Positions 8,637 to 19,900 are shown, numbered from the stretch's first letter. The stretch is 52,671 nt of DNA from Eubacteriales bacterium (GCA_030537595.1 JAUNVR010000008.1:1-52671); one strand, 5' to 3'. Notes: generated from the letters alone by a model not told the origin. Made by a program: numbers and translations.

Positions 8637-8656
8637 AATCCTATCCTTGCTCTAAT

Positions 8657-8680
8657 AGCCGGCCCAATAATGAGCCGGCT
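8657..8680 (-). other. GC-rich hairpin between glgD and glgA
   Basis: AGCCGGC and GCCGGCT are separated by 10 bases. On the transcribed (minus) strand it lacks a U-tract, so it may act as an mRNA processing or stability element inside the operon rather than as a terminator. Confidence 0.4.
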
Positions 8681-8708
8681 TAATTCTTAGCAGTACTTTA
8701 AAACTTTC

Positions 8709-9818
8709 CTAAACAATAACGCCTTTGCCGATAACTACAGGATAATCGGGTTGCCCAACGAGCTTTACCCCGGGTCGAATCACCGTATCCTTATCAAGAA
8801 TTACATAGCTTAACTCGGCACCTTCTGAAATCACACAGTCTTGGCCGATAATGCAATTATCAAGCACGGCATGACGGCCGACTTGCACGCCACGGAAAAT
8901 AATCGAATCCTTAACCTCGCCGGCGACGGAGCAACCGTCTGAGAGCAAAGAGTTGACTACTTTATTCCCGGTTAAGTACATTGCCGGGGCCTCGTTTTTA
9001 ACCTTCGTATAAATTGGCCGATCTTCCTGGTTGAAAAAGAGGTCAAATATATCCATCTCTAAAAATCTCTGTGAAGCTTGGAAATAAGTGGCCAGAGAAT
9101 TAATTCGTAAAATCATCCCGGAGTATTCCAAGGCGAAAATCTGCTCTTCCTCATAAAGGCGGAGAAGATTTTCGACAGAGAGCTTATTCCGCCCTCTAGC
9201 AACTTCTAATTCTAGGTGCTGGATTAGAAAATCCCGCTCCAAAATCATAATGCCTAGAGCTGTATTCGTGGTCGGCAGCTCCCGCGGACTGAGGAAGAGG
9301 TCATTGACGTAATTATCCTCATCTAGTCCGAGTAAGAAATATGGCTGCCCGCTCTTATTTCCATCCTGGTTATAGAGGATAGTCATCTTTGCCCCACTCG
9401 CCTTGGCGGCTTGGACATAGGGGCCAAAGTCGATGTTCATAACCTGATTTGACTCGCAAATGACGACATAATTTTGTGTTGCGTCACGCACGAAATCATA
9501 GAGGCCAACTAAATCCCCTTCTTGCTCATCTTGGTGATGTGAGATTAGAAACGGCGGCAAGATTGATAGGCCCTGCTGCATTCTATCGAGGTCCCAGTAG
9601 GCACCCGTTCCCAGGTGATCCATCAAGGAGCGATATTTATGATTGGCGACTACTCCGACATTCTTAACCCCTGAATTGACCAGTGATGAAAGCGTAAAAT
9701 CAATAATTCTATAACGCCCAGCAAAAGGTACGGCAGCCAGGGATCTGGGTTCTTCCAAGTCACCTAGATTGGCACGTGTGTGGTCGGCTAAAATTAAGCC
9801 CATTGCATCAATAAACAT
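8709..9818 (-). CDS. glgD: GlgD, regulatory-type ADP-glucose pyrophosphorylase subunit
   Basis: Paralogue of GlgC found in Firmicutes as the partner of GlgC; by family knowledge GlgD alone is inactive and raises the activity of the GlgC/GlgD heteromer. The 369-aa protein keeps the nucleotidyltransferase fold (FAGRYRIIDFTLSSLVNSG) and a C-terminal left-handed beta-helix (CSVAGEVKDSIIFRGVQVG and following hexapeptides). The GGxGxRL nucleotide loop of active enzymes is replaced by LADHTRANLGDL near residue 10, which marks it as GlgD. AAGGAGG lies just before its ATG, 10 bp after the glgC stop, so the two are co-translated. Confidence 0.96.
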   Translation of the reverse strand: MFIDAMGLILADHTRANLGDLEEPRSLAAVPFAGRYRIIDFTLSSLVNSGVKNVGVVANHKYRSLMDHLGTGAYWDLDRMQQGLSILPPFLISHHQDEQEGDLVGLYDFVRDATQNYVVICESNQVMNIDFGPYVQAAKASGAKMTILYNQDGNKSGQPYFLLGLDEDNYVNDLFLSPRELPTTNTALGIMILERDFLIQHLELEVARGRNKLSVENLLRLYEEEQIFALEYSGMILRINSLATYFQASQRFLEMDIFDLFFNQEDRPIYTKVKNEAPAMYLTGNKVVNSLLSDGCSVAGEVKDSIIFRGVQVGRHAVLDNCIIGQDCVISEGAELSYVILDKDTVIRPGVKLVGQPDYPVVIGKGVIV

Positions 9819-9828
9819 TTGCGCCTCC

Positions 9829-11094
9829 TTAATAGAGTAATGTGCCCGGCTGATGGGCTATTACTAAGGCTTCTTGAACATTCGCGTCGCTCACCAGCAT
9901 GGAGTTACCGCCGACCTTTGCGCCGGCCTTGAGCTCGGTATTCGATTGTAAAACTGAAATGCCCTCGGAGCATAATTTATTAACATACTCTTGACTGCCA
10001 AAGTCAGTTGCCGGACGCATTTCAGCGCCTCTGCCAACTACACCATGTAAGCCAATAATTGCCTTCTCAACATATGCTCCAGCTTCAACTACTGCTCCCG
10101 GCATCAGCACAGAATCTTTGACAACTGCCCCTTCACCGACATAACAGGAAGCAGCCAGGACAGAGTTTTCAAGTCGACCATAAATTTTACAACCGTCAGT
10201 GATTACTGAGTTAACTACTTCTCCACTAGTCGAAATGTAGTGTGAGGGCTGGACAGGAGTCCGGCCATAAATTCTCCAGCGATCATCTGATAAATCAATT
10301 TCTTGTGGATCACGAATTAAGTCCATATTGGCATCCCAGAGGGAGAAAATCGTACCCACGTCACGCCAATAATCCGCAAAGGTATAGGCGTAGAGCTTCT
10401 GCTCTTCTGCGAGCATGGCAGGAATAATATTCTTGCCAAAATCATTATCCGAGTCCGGGTTCTGCTCATCAGCAATTAGCTTTTCTTTTAAAACTGGCCA
10501 ATTAAAGATGTAAATACCCATTGAAGCAAGTCTGCTCTTAGGCTCGGGTGGTTTTTCTACGAATTCAGTAATTCTGGCATCTTCATCAGTATTCATAATG
10601 CCAAAGCGGGAAGCCTCTTCCCAGGGAACCTCGATGACGGCAATCGTACAGTCAGCTTCCTTTTCCACATGGAAGCTCAGCATTTTACCGTAATTCATCT
10701 TATAAATATGGTCACCGGAAAGGATTAGCACATATTTCGGATTATAGCGGTCGATATAATAGATGTTCTGGTAAATTGCATTGGCAGTTCCCTTGTACCA
10801 ATCAGAGCGACCGCTGCGTTGGAAGGGCGGGAGAATTGCTAGGCCTCCGGTATTTCGGTCCAGGTCCCAGGAATGCCCGTTCCCCATATACTGATTGAGT
10901 TCCAGTGGCTGATATTGGGTTAAGACGCCCACCGCTTCAATACCCGAGTTGGTGCAGTTACTTAAGGGAAAGTCGATTATCCGGTAACGGCTGCCAAATG
11001 GCACGGCGGGCTTTGCTACATACTGAGTCAAAATACCCAAACGCGATCCTTGCCCTCCAGCTAGAATCATCGCTACAACTTCTTGTTTTGCCAT
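9829..11094 (-). CDS. glgC: Glucose-1-phosphate adenylyltransferase
   Basis: Makes ADP-glucose from glucose-1-phosphate and ATP, the committed step of glycogen synthesis. The 421-aa protein has the intact catalytic loop [13 protein letters not shown] (9-20), [19 protein letters not shown], the [11 protein letters not shown] motif with the metal-binding aspartate, the [10 protein letters not shown] segment, and a C-terminal left-handed beta-helix. Length is typical. AAAGGAG lies before the ATG; 22 bp separate it from glgB. Allosteric control by glycolytic intermediates is the family norm; the sequence alone does not show which effector. Confidence 0.97.
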   Translation of the reverse strand: MAKQEVVAMILAGGQGSRLGILTQYVAKPAVPFGSRYRIIDFPLSNCTNSGIEAVGVLTQYQPLELNQYMGNGHSWDLDRNTGGLAILPPFQRSGRSDWYKGTANAIYQNIYYIDRYNPKYVLILSGDHIYKMNYGKMLSFHVEKEADCTIAVIEVPWEEASRFGIMNTDEDARITEFVEKPPEPKSRLASMGIYIFNWPVLKEKLIADEQNPDSDNDFGKNIIPAMLAEEQKLYAYTFADYWRDVGTIFSLWDANMDLIRDPQEIDLSDDRWRIYGRTPVQPSHYISTSGEVVNSVITDGCKIYGRLENSVLAASCYVGEGAVVKDSVLMPGAVVEAGAYVEKAIIGLHGVVGRGAEMRPATDFGSQEYVNKLCSEGISVLQSNTELKAGAKVGGNSMLVSDANVQEALVIAHQPGTLLY

Positions 11095-11116
11095 AAATTG
11101 CTCCTTTCCGGGTCAA

Positions 11117-13135
11117 CTATATGTCTTTGTCAGTGGATATAGCTTTTTTACCCGGTTCTTCTGCGTCGTCAAGACTATCTGCTGCACGCTCCAATATCAG
11201 GGCGCAAAGCGGCGGTACACTTAGTTTCAAATAACACTGAGAATTTTCTTCACTAGTGTTGCGATCTAAAATATTGGCCGTTCCTGAGCAGGCTCCACCA
11301 TCGATTAATTCGCTACCACGGCCCGAGCAATATGCTGGGAAGCTGATCTCCTCATCTTCCAAGTATCCTGAGCCTCCATATTTCGGGGAGTCGGAGTTTA
11401 AAATTAAACGATACTCTCCCTTCCTGTGAATCGGTAGACGGTACTCTGGGAAGACACGGGGTGTGAGATTCAAAATGACAACCTTATCCTGAGCCCCCGG
11501 CGCATTTCTCAAATAAGCGAAAAGCTCATTGTCGACATCGTCGACCTGCAGCCAGCGGTAGCCGTCCCAGCTCTGATCGACAGCCCAGAATGCTGGATCT
11601 TCTAAATAGAGATGATTTAGGTCCCGGACAAAGTCTCTGACCTGACGATGGCTATCATAGTTCAGCATGAACCATTCAATTTCTTCGTAATAGCGCCACT
11701 CGGTATAGGGGGCAATCTCGTTGCCCATAAAGTTTAATTTATGACCTGGGTGCGTCATCTGATAGGCAAAGAGGGTGCGCAAACCTGCAAACTGACGCCA
11801 GTAATCTCCCGGCATTTTTTGCAATAAAGTGCCTTTCCCGTGAACCACTTCGTCATGCGACAACGCAAGTAGGAAGTGTTCGGAAAAGGCATAGGTCATC
11901 GAGAAAGTTAATTGATCGTGGTGGTGGGTCCGGTGGACAAAGTCCCGCTTAAAGTAGCTGAGAGTATCATTCATCCAACCCATGTTCCACTTATGGGTAA
12001 AGCCTAGGCCGCCCTCTGCAACTGGAGCGGTAACTTTTGGCCAGGCAGTAGATTCTTCCGCAATCATCAGAACCCCAGGATAGTGTTGATGCATTCTCTC
12101 GTTCAGCTCCTGCAGGAAGGATATTGCTTCGTAGTTCTCTTCTCCCCCGTCGACATTGCGAATGTCCTGATCGCGACCGAAGTTGATATAAATCATGGAG
12201 GATACGGCATCAACTCTTAAGCCGTCAAAATGAAATTCTGAAAGCCAGAAATCAGCTGAAGAGAAGAGGAATGAGCGAACTTCTGTTCGTTCATAATCAA
12301 AAACTAGAGTACCCCACTCCTGATGCTCGGCAATCCTACTATCCGCATATTCATAGGTCGGTCCACCATCGAAACTGGCGAGGGCAAATGCATCTTTAGG
12401 GAAGTGTGCGGGAACCCAGTCTAAAAGCACTGCAATCCCCTCATTATGTAAATAATTTATGAGATACTTTAAATCCTCGGGGGTGCCGTAGCGTGAAGTT
12501 GGAGCGAAATACCCTGTCACCTGGTAGCCCCAGGACATATCCAAGGGATATTCTGTCAAGGGCATGAACTCTACTGCGTTATAGCCCATTTCTTGGAGAT
12601 ATTCTGCCAACTGCTCAGCTAGGTCTCGGTAATTGTAAACAGATCCATCCTGATGCCGCCTCCAAGAACCGAGGTGCATCTCGTAAATATTTAGCGGCCG
12701 GTCATAGCCTAGCCGCTCTTTGCGCTTGGCTAACCATTCTGCGTCACTCCAGGGGAACTCTTCTTCATGATAAAGAATTGAGGCGGTGCCGGGTCTGGTT
12801 TCTGCATGTCTGGCGTAGGGGTCGGCTTTCAACATACAATAGTTGTCACTACCGACAATCGCATACTTATAGCGTTGCCATTTTTGCAGATTATCTAATT
12901 CCGTATACCAAATCCCACTGGTGCCAAAACGCTCTAGAGGATTAACACCCTCAACCCAGCCATTGAAATCACCGACCACAGAAACAAATCTTGCATTCGG
13001 TGCCCACACGGCAAAGCGATAACGTTCGCCCATTGGAGTAGAACCGAGGTAGTGAGCTCCTAAAAATTCATAGGCCTTTTGGTTCTCACCACGATTAAAT
13101 AGATAAGCTGCGTCTTCCATATGCTTCAGGCTCAT
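11117..13135 (-). CDS. glgB: 1,4-alpha-glucan branching enzyme
   Basis: GH13 enzyme that cuts alpha-1,4 chains and re-attaches them by alpha-1,6 bonds. With the preferred start the protein is 672 aa: an N-terminal CBM48 domain (VVGDFNGW), then the (beta/alpha)8 barrel with NIYEMHLGSW, the nucleophile D309 (GLRVDAVSSM), general acid E360 (MIAEEST) and the LSHDEVVHGKGTL stretch, then a beta-sandwich C-terminus. An upstream start 14 codons earlier is possible, but the ATG at 13135 has AAGGAGGAGA before it. First gene of the glycogen operon, directly behind the promoter at 13158-13185. The C-terminal 30 residues are acidic/basic and probably disordered. Confidence 0.96.
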   Translation of the reverse strand: MSLKHMEDAAYLFNRGENQKAYEFLGAHYLGSTPMGERYRFAVWAPNARFVSVVGDFNGWVEGVNPLERFGTSGIWYTELDNLQKWQRYKYAIVGSDNYCMLKADPYARHAETRPGTASILYHEEEFPWSDAEWLAKRKERLGYDRPLNIYEMHLGSWRRHQDGSVYNYRDLAEQLAEYLQEMGYNAVEFMPLTEYPLDMSWGYQVTGYFAPTSRYGTPEDLKYLINYLHNEGIAVLLDWVPAHFPKDAFALASFDGGPTYEYADSRIAEHQEWGTLVFDYERTEVRSFLFSSADFWLSEFHFDGLRVDAVSSMIYINFGRDQDIRNVDGGEENYEAISFLQELNERMHQHYPGVLMIAEESTAWPKVTAPVAEGGLGFTHKWNMGWMNDTLSYFKRDFVHRTHHHDQLTFSMTYAFSEHFLLALSHDEVVHGKGTLLQKMPGDYWRQFAGLRTLFAYQMTHPGHKLNFMGNEIAPYTEWRYYEEIEWFMLNYDSHRQVRDFVRDLNHLYLEDPAFWAVDQSWDGYRWLQVDDVDNELFAYLRNAPGAQDKVVILNLTPRVFPEYRLPIHRKGEYRLILNSDSPKYGGSGYLEDEEISFPAYCSGRGSELIDGGACSGTANILDRNTSEENSQCYLKLSVPPLCALILERAADSLDDAEEPGKKAISTDKDI

Positions 13136-13157
13136 CCGGATCTCCTCCTTTTTTCTA

Positions 13158-13185
13158 ATTATACCTTTTAATCCCACTAGTTCAA
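13158..13185 (-). promoter_or_regulatory. Promoter of the glgBCDA operon
   Basis: Minus strand TTGAAC (13185-13180), 16-nt spacer, TATAAT (13163-13158), 22 bases ahead of the glgB start. The -10 is perfect and the -35 matches 4 of 6. The leader is very short and leaves no room for a riboswitch. Confidence 0.65.
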
Positions 13186-13203
13186 ATTTAGCCGCTTAAT
13201 CTC

Positions 13204-15696
13204 TTAAGACTTTTTCAAGTCCAAATAGGTCACTCCCGAGTCACCTTCACCAAAGCCAGCTTCTCGATAGCCGGCAACTCGCGAGTCGCTTGCTGCTTTC
13301 GAGCGAACCGCAGAGCGCAAGGCTCCACTACCCTTACCGTGGACTACACGTAGACTATCTAAATTCGTCAAAAGGGCTAAATCAATGGCTTTATCTAACT
13401 CGCTTAAAGCTTCCTCGACTCTGAGACCAATTAACTTAATTTCTGAACAGACCGTCTGCTGTGCCGCTGAACGGATTTCCCGGGCAGATTGATTGAATTT
13501 CTGCTCCTTCAGTCGTGGCGCTTCCGCTTCTTCTAAGCCGGCGAGAGGGACGTTCAGCTTAATCTGTCCTTTGGCCAGTTGTAATTGACCGCGGCGGTCG
13601 ACCTCACTTACTGCTTGTCCGACAAAGTTCAGGGCCGGCGCACGGTAGTACTGACCAATGACTATGTCCTCAGCCTTTAGGGCCCTTTTGACCCCTTTAC
13701 TCAGTGCTTTTTTGCCAAGCGCGGAGGCTCTTTTTTCTGACTTTTTCTGCAGTTTGCTTTGCGCACTACGTAAGGCAGATAGTTCCTGCTCTTGTAATTT
13801 TCGTTCAGATTTATCAGCAGATTCTAACTGCTCTTTAAAGCGGGCAAAGTCCTGCTCTTTCTGTCTGATTTCTGCAGCTACTTCAGCCCTCGCAGCCTCA
13901 ATTATCTGATAGGCTTTATCTTCTGCCTCGGCAATTAAGCTTTTTTCCTTCTCCGCAATTTCGCTTTCACGTTTAGCCAAGCGCGCTTCCAGCTCCTTTG
14001 CCGCAGTATGCAATTCTGAAATCTCTGTCTCCATTTTCACAGCCTGCTGCTTAGACTGCTCTATGGCCGAAATTAATTCTTCAAAGCGGTGCCCCTCGTC
14101 GGAAACCAAAGCTTTTGCATGCTCAATAATTGAGCTATCTAAACCTAGCCTTAAAGCTATTGCCAGTGCATTGGAAACGCCCGGGACTCCAATTAACAGA
14201 CGATAAGTTGGGCGTAGAGTCTGAGTATCAAATTCACAGCAAGCATTGGACACACCTGGGGTGTTTAAGGCATAGCCCTTGAGCTCCTGATAGTGAGTTG
14301 TGGCAACGACCTTAGCACCTTTTCGTCTAAATGCATCAACTAGGGCTATCGCTAAAGCTGCACCTTCAGAGGGGTCTGTGCCGGATCCGAGTTCATCACA
14401 AAGAACCAGGCTGTCTGGACCCGTTAAGCTCAGCATCTTAATTAGATTTTTCAAATGTGAAGAAAAGGTAGATAGACTCTGTTCAATACTCTGCTCATCA
14501 CCGATATCGGCTAAAACTTCCTTGAAAACTGAAACCTCACTACCTGCTGCCGTGGGCAAGGCTAAACCACTCATCGCCATCAGACTGAGTAAACCACAGG
14601 TTTTTAAAGAGACTGTCTTACCACCTGTATTAGGTCCAGTAATCAGTAGGCTATCGAAGTCATAGCCGAGTTCAAAATCAATCGGAACTACATCTGCAGC
14701 TGGAATCAGTGGATGCCGTGCCGCCTTTAAGCGAATCCTGCCCTCAGCATTGACCTTTGGGCAATGGGCTTCTAGCTTCAAAGCCAAACGAGCCTTCGCC
14801 TGAGCAAAGTCAAGTGCGGCTAAGAGCTCTGCGTTCGCAATTAATTCGCTTTGATAATTGCAAATAAACTCACCCAATTGACGGAGGATCCGTTCGACTT
14901 CTTTACTTTCCTCGAATTCCAGCTCGCGCAGCTTATTGTTCAGCTCAACGACAGCTAAAGGTTCAACAAAAAGGGTCTGGCCTGAGGCCGAGGAATCGTG
15001 CACCAGGCCTTTAATCGCATTCTTATGTGCGGCCTTAACCGGCAGTACATAGCGTCCATTCCGCAAGGTCACAAGACTATCTTGCAGATCATCCGACTGT
15101 TTGCGGATCAATCTTTCGAGTACGATTTTGACCTCATCTTGGGTCCTAATTAACTGGCGCCTAATCTGCTTTAGCTCTGCTGAAGCATCGTCATAAAGAT
15201 CTTCATCGGAGGCCACACAGCGCTCAATTTCGCTCCGACAGTCCGTCAGTTCAAAGAGCGCGGAAAGCAGCTGGTAGACTGGTCTGGCCATTTCTTCTTG
15301 ATAATTATCACTGTCACTTGGCGGCAAGTTTTTCTTTAAGTCGCGGACGACACGTAAAAATCTAGCGACCTTATTCAGCTCATCACAAAAGGGCACAATT
15401 TCACGATCTAGTCGGCGAATTAAAGGACGAATCTCATCAACAGAAGATAAAGCTAGGTCGGAGCGAGCTAAAAGATAGCTGATGAAATCACTGGTTTCCG
15501 CCAATCTCCACTTCACCTCAGCCAGTTCTGAACTGGGCTTTAACTCTAGACAAAGTTCACGCCCAGGACGACTCATCGCCTCTGCTGCCAGCAGTTCAAT
15601 AATTTTCTGATATTCTAAACTCTGCAAGGAAAAGACTGCTGGGTCGTATTTTCGATCAGGAGCCAATTCCCGATAATTTATCTTCTCTTCTATCAT
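13204..15696 (-). CDS. mutS2: Endonuclease MutS2
   Basis: MutS-family ATPase lacking mismatch-recognition domain I. In other bacteria it suppresses homologous recombination or rescues collided ribosomes. The 830-aa protein has the MutS core (1-340), Walker A GPNTGGKTVSLKT starting near 354, Walker B LCDELGSGTDPSEG, a long charged coiled region (about 515-665) and a C-terminal Smr domain (about 750-830) with HGKGSGALR. The usual LDLRG motif at the start of the Smr domain reads IKLIG here, so the nuclease/RNase motif is degenerate. AAAAAGGGG lies ahead of the ATG. It sits 46 bp after pfkA and 68 bp before the glycogen operon. Confidence 0.95.
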   Translation of the reverse strand: MIEEKINYRELAPDRKYDPAVFSLQSLEYQKIIELLAAEAMSRPGRELCLELKPSSELAEVKWRLAETSDFISYLLARSDLALSSVDEIRPLIRRLDREIVPFCDELNKVARFLRVVRDLKKNLPPSDSDNYQEEMARPVYQLLSALFELTDCRSEIERCVASDEDLYDDASAELKQIRRQLIRTQDEVKIVLERLIRKQSDDLQDSLVTLRNGRYVLPVKAAHKNAIKGLVHDSSASGQTLFVEPLAVVELNNKLRELEFEESKEVERILRQLGEFICNYQSELIANAELLAALDFAQAKARLALKLEAHCPKVNAEGRIRLKAARHPLIPAADVVPIDFELGYDFDSLLITGPNTGGKTVSLKTCGLLSLMAMSGLALPTAAGSEVSVFKEVLADIGDEQSIEQSLSTFSSHLKNLIKMLSLTGPDSLVLCDELGSGTDPSEGAALAIALVDAFRRKGAKVVATTHYQELKGYALNTPGVSNACCEFDTQTLRPTYRLLIGVPGVSNALAIALRLGLDSSIIEHAKALVSDEGHRFEELISAIEQSKQQAVKMETEISELHTAAKELEARLAKRESEIAEKEKSLIAEAEDKAYQIIEAARAEVAAEIRQKEQDFARFKEQLESADKSERKLQEQELSALRSAQSKLQKKSEKRASALGKKALSKGVKRALKAEDIVIGQYYRAPALNFVGQAVSEVDRRGQLQLAKGQIKLNVPLAGLEEAEAPRLKEQKFNQSAREIRSAAQQTVCSEIKLIGLRVEEALSELDKAIDLALLTNLDSLRVVHGKGSGALRSAVRSKAASDSRVAGYREAGFGEGDSGVTYLDLKKS

Positions 15697-15742
15697 TGAT
15701 ACCCCTTTTTATTGAAGCGGACTAGTTCTTAAGCTAATTAAT

Positions 15743-16840
15743 TTAGAGACTGAGAATACCGGCTCTCTTGAAAGCTTCCTCGGTAATCAATTTTTCCATC
15801 TCTAGGGCTTCTGCCAAGTCGAGGTCGACAACTCGACCATGGAGGGAGGAAATCATGCGGTTGTAACGGCCTTTCATCAGGCACTCTACAGCCTCTATGC
15901 CCATCATCGAAGAGAGGTACCTGTCGCGCAGAGAAGGATTGCCGCCACGCTGCACGTAGCCGAGTATAGTTGCATTAGTTTCAATCCCGGTTAACTCTTT
16001 AATCCGACTGGCAATTGCAATTGCCGGGGAGTCAATCTGCTCATCAGCGAAGCTACCATTCAGCTTAATGCCTTCTGCGACAATTACGATAAAGTGCTGC
16101 TTCCCTCTGTTTCTCGCCCCCAGGATTTTCTGCACAACATCCTTTTCGAAATCACAGGGGACCTCCGGGATTAGTACGACTTCTGCACCTGTCGCAACTC
16201 CTACCTCAAAGGCTAAAAAGCCGGCATTGCGGCCCATCACTTCAACGACTGAGCAGCGCTCATGTGAGCTGGCACTATCGCGAATCTTATCGACCGCAGA
16301 AATAACCGTGTTCATCGCTGTATCAAAGCCCACAGTCTCATCTGTTCCGGCCATGTCATTATCGATAGTCGCCGGTACCACGATCACCGGTAAGCCCTGT
16401 CTGGCTAAATCTAAGGCTCCTTTAGCTGTGCCATCACCACCAATTGCAACTAGTCCATCTAAGCCAAAGACCTGAGCCATGGAAATGGCCTTTTGCTGCC
16501 CTTCATCACTTCTGAAGGTCTTGCTTCTCGCAGTCATTAGCAAGGTTCCGCCACGTTGGAGCATATCCGAAACATCGCGCGCAGACAAATCTATAAAATC
16601 ACCTCGCCAGAGGCCGTGGTATCCGCGTCGAATCCCTTTGACCTCAATGCCATGGGAAATTCCGGTTCGCACGACAGCTCTAATCACGCCATTCATCCCC
16701 GGCGCATCACCACCGGAGGTTAATACGCCAATCCGTTTGATTTCCTTTGGCTCAGCCTGAGTCGATACCGGCTCAAGCTCTTTTGTCAGCTCGCGCTGTA
16801 CATTAGCTCTGGATTTATGAACTGTTTCTGCTTTACTCAT
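15743..16840 (-). CDS. pfkA: 6-phosphofructokinase (ATP type, with N-terminal extension)
   Basis: Phosphorylates fructose-6-phosphate to fructose-1,6-bisphosphate in glycolysis. The protein is 365 aa from the chosen ATG; the fold begins near residue 36 (KRIGVLTSGGDAPGMN), so it carries an unusual hydrophilic extension of about 33 residues. The phosphate-donor site reads GGDGT (glycine at the position that is Asp in PPi-dependent enzymes), indicating ATP. The following loop is PATIDND, with Ala where classical ATP enzymes have Gly and PPi enzymes Lys; D160 is the catalytic base. An ATG six codons upstream is disfavoured because its own codons contain the AAGGAG preceding the ATG at 16840. Confidence 0.93.
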   Translation of the reverse strand: MSKAETVHKSRANVQRELTKELEPVSTQAEPKEIKRIGVLTSGGDAPGMNGVIRAVVRTGISHGIEVKGIRRGYHGLWRGDFIDLSARDVSDMLQRGGTLLMTARSKTFRSDEGQQKAISMAQVFGLDGLVAIGGDGTAKGALDLARQGLPVIVVPATIDNDMAGTDETVGFDTAMNTVISAVDKIRDSASSHERCSVVEVMGRNAGFLAFEVGVATGAEVVLIPEVPCDFEKDVVQKILGARNRGKQHFIVIVAEGIKLNGSFADEQIDSPAIAIASRIKELTGIETNATILGYVQRGGNPSLRDRYLSSMMGIEAVECLMKGRYNRMISSLHGRVVDLDLAEALEMEKLITEEAFKRAGILSL

Positions 16841-16919
16841 CTTTGACTCCTTATTCATCAGCTAAGCTTTTTCTGGACTGATCTTTTAATCTCATCACTC
16901 CGCCTATTTCCTCGCCCTA

Positions 16920-19900
16920 CTAAATAAAGTGGACATTCTCTTCCCCGTAACGTTTAACCAAGTATGGCAAATAGGCTAGGTCGACGCCATAGGACGGGGG
17001 TAAGAGTTGACCCTTGCGTTCGGTGATCAGATAGACTCGACACTGACCACTAAAGTATTCTAATAAGGCCAAAAGAGAATCTCTTTCCGCCTCTTCATCT
17101 ACACCTGGTACTTTGATTGCCAACTGTAAATCTAGTGCATTGTAATTAAGTGGAACGGCTTTGACCTGGCCCCATTCAGACTCAAAGTCTGGCTGGGATT
17201 GCGCATCCGATTCAACTTTCTCCGCTTCACTCAGAGCAGTTTTTGCAGCTTCTTCACTGGCTAAAAATTCATTTAAATCAATTGCAGATTCCAGAATTAT
17301 TTTACCCGGCTCATCTTCACGGAAACTACTCCTGCCCTCTAAATAAACAATTCTGCCGACTTGCAGGTATTGGCGACTCTCGATATAAACTTGTGGGAAT
17401 ACGACTAACTCGTAATTTCCGTAAAGGTCCTCGACCTCAACAAAGGCCATCAAGTCACCCTTTTTAGTGCTTAGGCTGCGGACTGAAACAATTTGCGCAA
17501 TCAGCTTGCACTGGCTTTCACGCACATACTGCCCCTCTGCTAATGCTTCACTCAGCTCCTGCAATTTGCGGCTGTCAAAATTGCTGTACTTTTCAATTGC
17601 TGCCTGATACCCGTCGAGCGGATGGCCGGAAAGATAGAGCCCGATCATTTCGCGCTCCTGCTGCAAGAGGTAGCTTAAAGAAGGCTCTGCTAAGTCGGGA
17701 TAGACTATATTGACCTTATTTAACTCAGGCTTTTTAGCTAGGTCAAAGAGTGAAACTTGGCCATCTAAGTTATTCGTTCTGCGCTCTCTAATCTGGCGCA
17801 TGCTATCCTCATAGACTGCCAGAAGTTTATTGCGGGCTATTCCGAAGCTATCCAGGGCCGAGGCCATGATTAAGCTTTCCACAGCCTTACGGCTTAAATC
17901 GAGCTCATCACTGCGCTCTAAAAAGTCTGCAAAATCTTTAAACGGACCATTCTTTTCTCGCTCTCGAACCAAATCCTCCATCGAGCTTTGGCCCAGGTTT
18001 TTAATTGCACAGAGGGCATAACGGATTGCTCCGCCCTTAGTCGTGGTGAATTTTACGCCACTTTCGTTGAGGTCGGGCGCTAAAACTTCAACCCCTGCCT
18101 CCCTACTGTCACGAATTAATTTCGCAACCTTATCGAGATTACCGCGATAAGCATTGAGCATGGCGGCCATGAATTCGCAGGGGTAGTGACACTTCAGCCA
18201 GGCTGTTTGATAGGCCAAAATCGCATAGCCTGTGGCATGAGCCTTGTTAAAGGCGTAACCAGCAAAGGCCATCAACTCCCGATAAATTTCGCGCGAAATC
18301 TCCTCTTTGACCCCACGCTTTAAAGCGCCTTCTATCGCCTGTCCGCTATCGTCCACACCGCCTTTGACGAAAAGCTCTTCATAGCGCGCCATCAGCTCAG
18401 GTTTTTTCTTAGACATCGCACGCCTGACATTGTCGGCCTGACCCATGCTAAAACCGGCTAAATCACGCACTATTCTCATCACCTGCTCCTGGTAAATAAT
18501 GCAGCCCTTAGTGGTGTCTAGGATATCGACCAAGAGGGGGTGAATATAGCTAATCGTTTCCGGATTGCGATGGGCCTCAACATAGCGCGGTATCTGCTCC
18601 ATCGGGCCCGGACGATACATTGAGATAATCGCGATTATATCTTCTAAATTGCTCGGGCGGACATCCTTCACAAAGGCAGTCATCCCGGCCGATTCGAGTT
18701 GGAAGACAGAGCTGGTCCGACCCTCAGAAAGCATTTTAAAAACTTCTGGATCATCAAAAGTCATTTGCTCGTAATTGATTTTTTTGCCGTAATTCGCCTC
18801 AATTAACTCAGCCGCTTCACGCAGAACAGTCATCGTTCTAAGGCCCAGGAAGTCAAACTTAAGTAAGCCCACATCCTCTATCGTGTCCTTATCAAACTGG
18901 ACGACAATCGCCTCATCATTGCGCGCCAGGGGAGCAATTTCTTTAATATCTTTGGCCGAAATTACAACTCCTGCAGCATGAGTCGAAGCGTGACGGGGCA
19001 TGCCCTCAAGCTTTCGCGCGAGGCGGAAAACCTCCTTGGCTCGCTCATTGACCCGCAGCTCCTCAGCTAGGTCCGGATTCTTTTCGATGGCCTCTGCCAG
19101 CTTAATATTGAGCGTATTAGGAATCATTTTCGCGAGGCGATCGGCCTCTGAATATGGCATATCTAAGACTCTCGCAACATCTCGTACGCAAGCCTTTGCC
19201 GCAAGGGTACCGAAGGTTATAACCTGGCAAACATGGCCTGAGCCATATTTTTCCGTGACATAGTCAATCAACTCTCCTCGCCGCTCATAACAAAAGTCGA
19301 GGTCAAAGTCTGGCATCGAAACCCGCTCCGGGTTTAAGAAGCGCTCGAAGAGCAAATCATACTCTAGCGAATCTATATTCGTAATTCCCAGCGCATAGGC
19401 AACTAGCGAACCACCACCAGAACCACGGCCTGGACCTACTGCTATCCCATTTTCACGGGCATAACGCACAATGTCCCAGACGATCAGGTAGTAGTCGTCA
19501 TAGCCCATCCGATGGATAATTTCGAGCTCTTGGTCTAAACGCTTACGGTAGGCTTCGGGTAAAGTATCGCAATTTAAGCGCGCAGCCATCCCAGAGTGCG
19601 AAAGGCTGGCTAAATAACTTTCAGCGCTTTCCCCACCTGGACAGTCAAAGGCCGGCAGATATAATTTGCCAAACTCCATCTCGAAATTGCAGCGCTCTGC
19701 AATCTTGACCGTATTTTCAATCGCCTCAGGGTGGTCGGGGAAGGCCGCCCGCATCTCCGCTTCCGACTTCAGATAAAACTCGTCGTTACCCATTTGCATG
19801 CGATCTGGGTCGCTCATTCTCTTGTTAGTTTGGAGGCAGGTTAAGACCTGCTGCGCATAGGCATCTTCTCGCCGCAAATAATGGCAGTCGTTTGTTGCCA

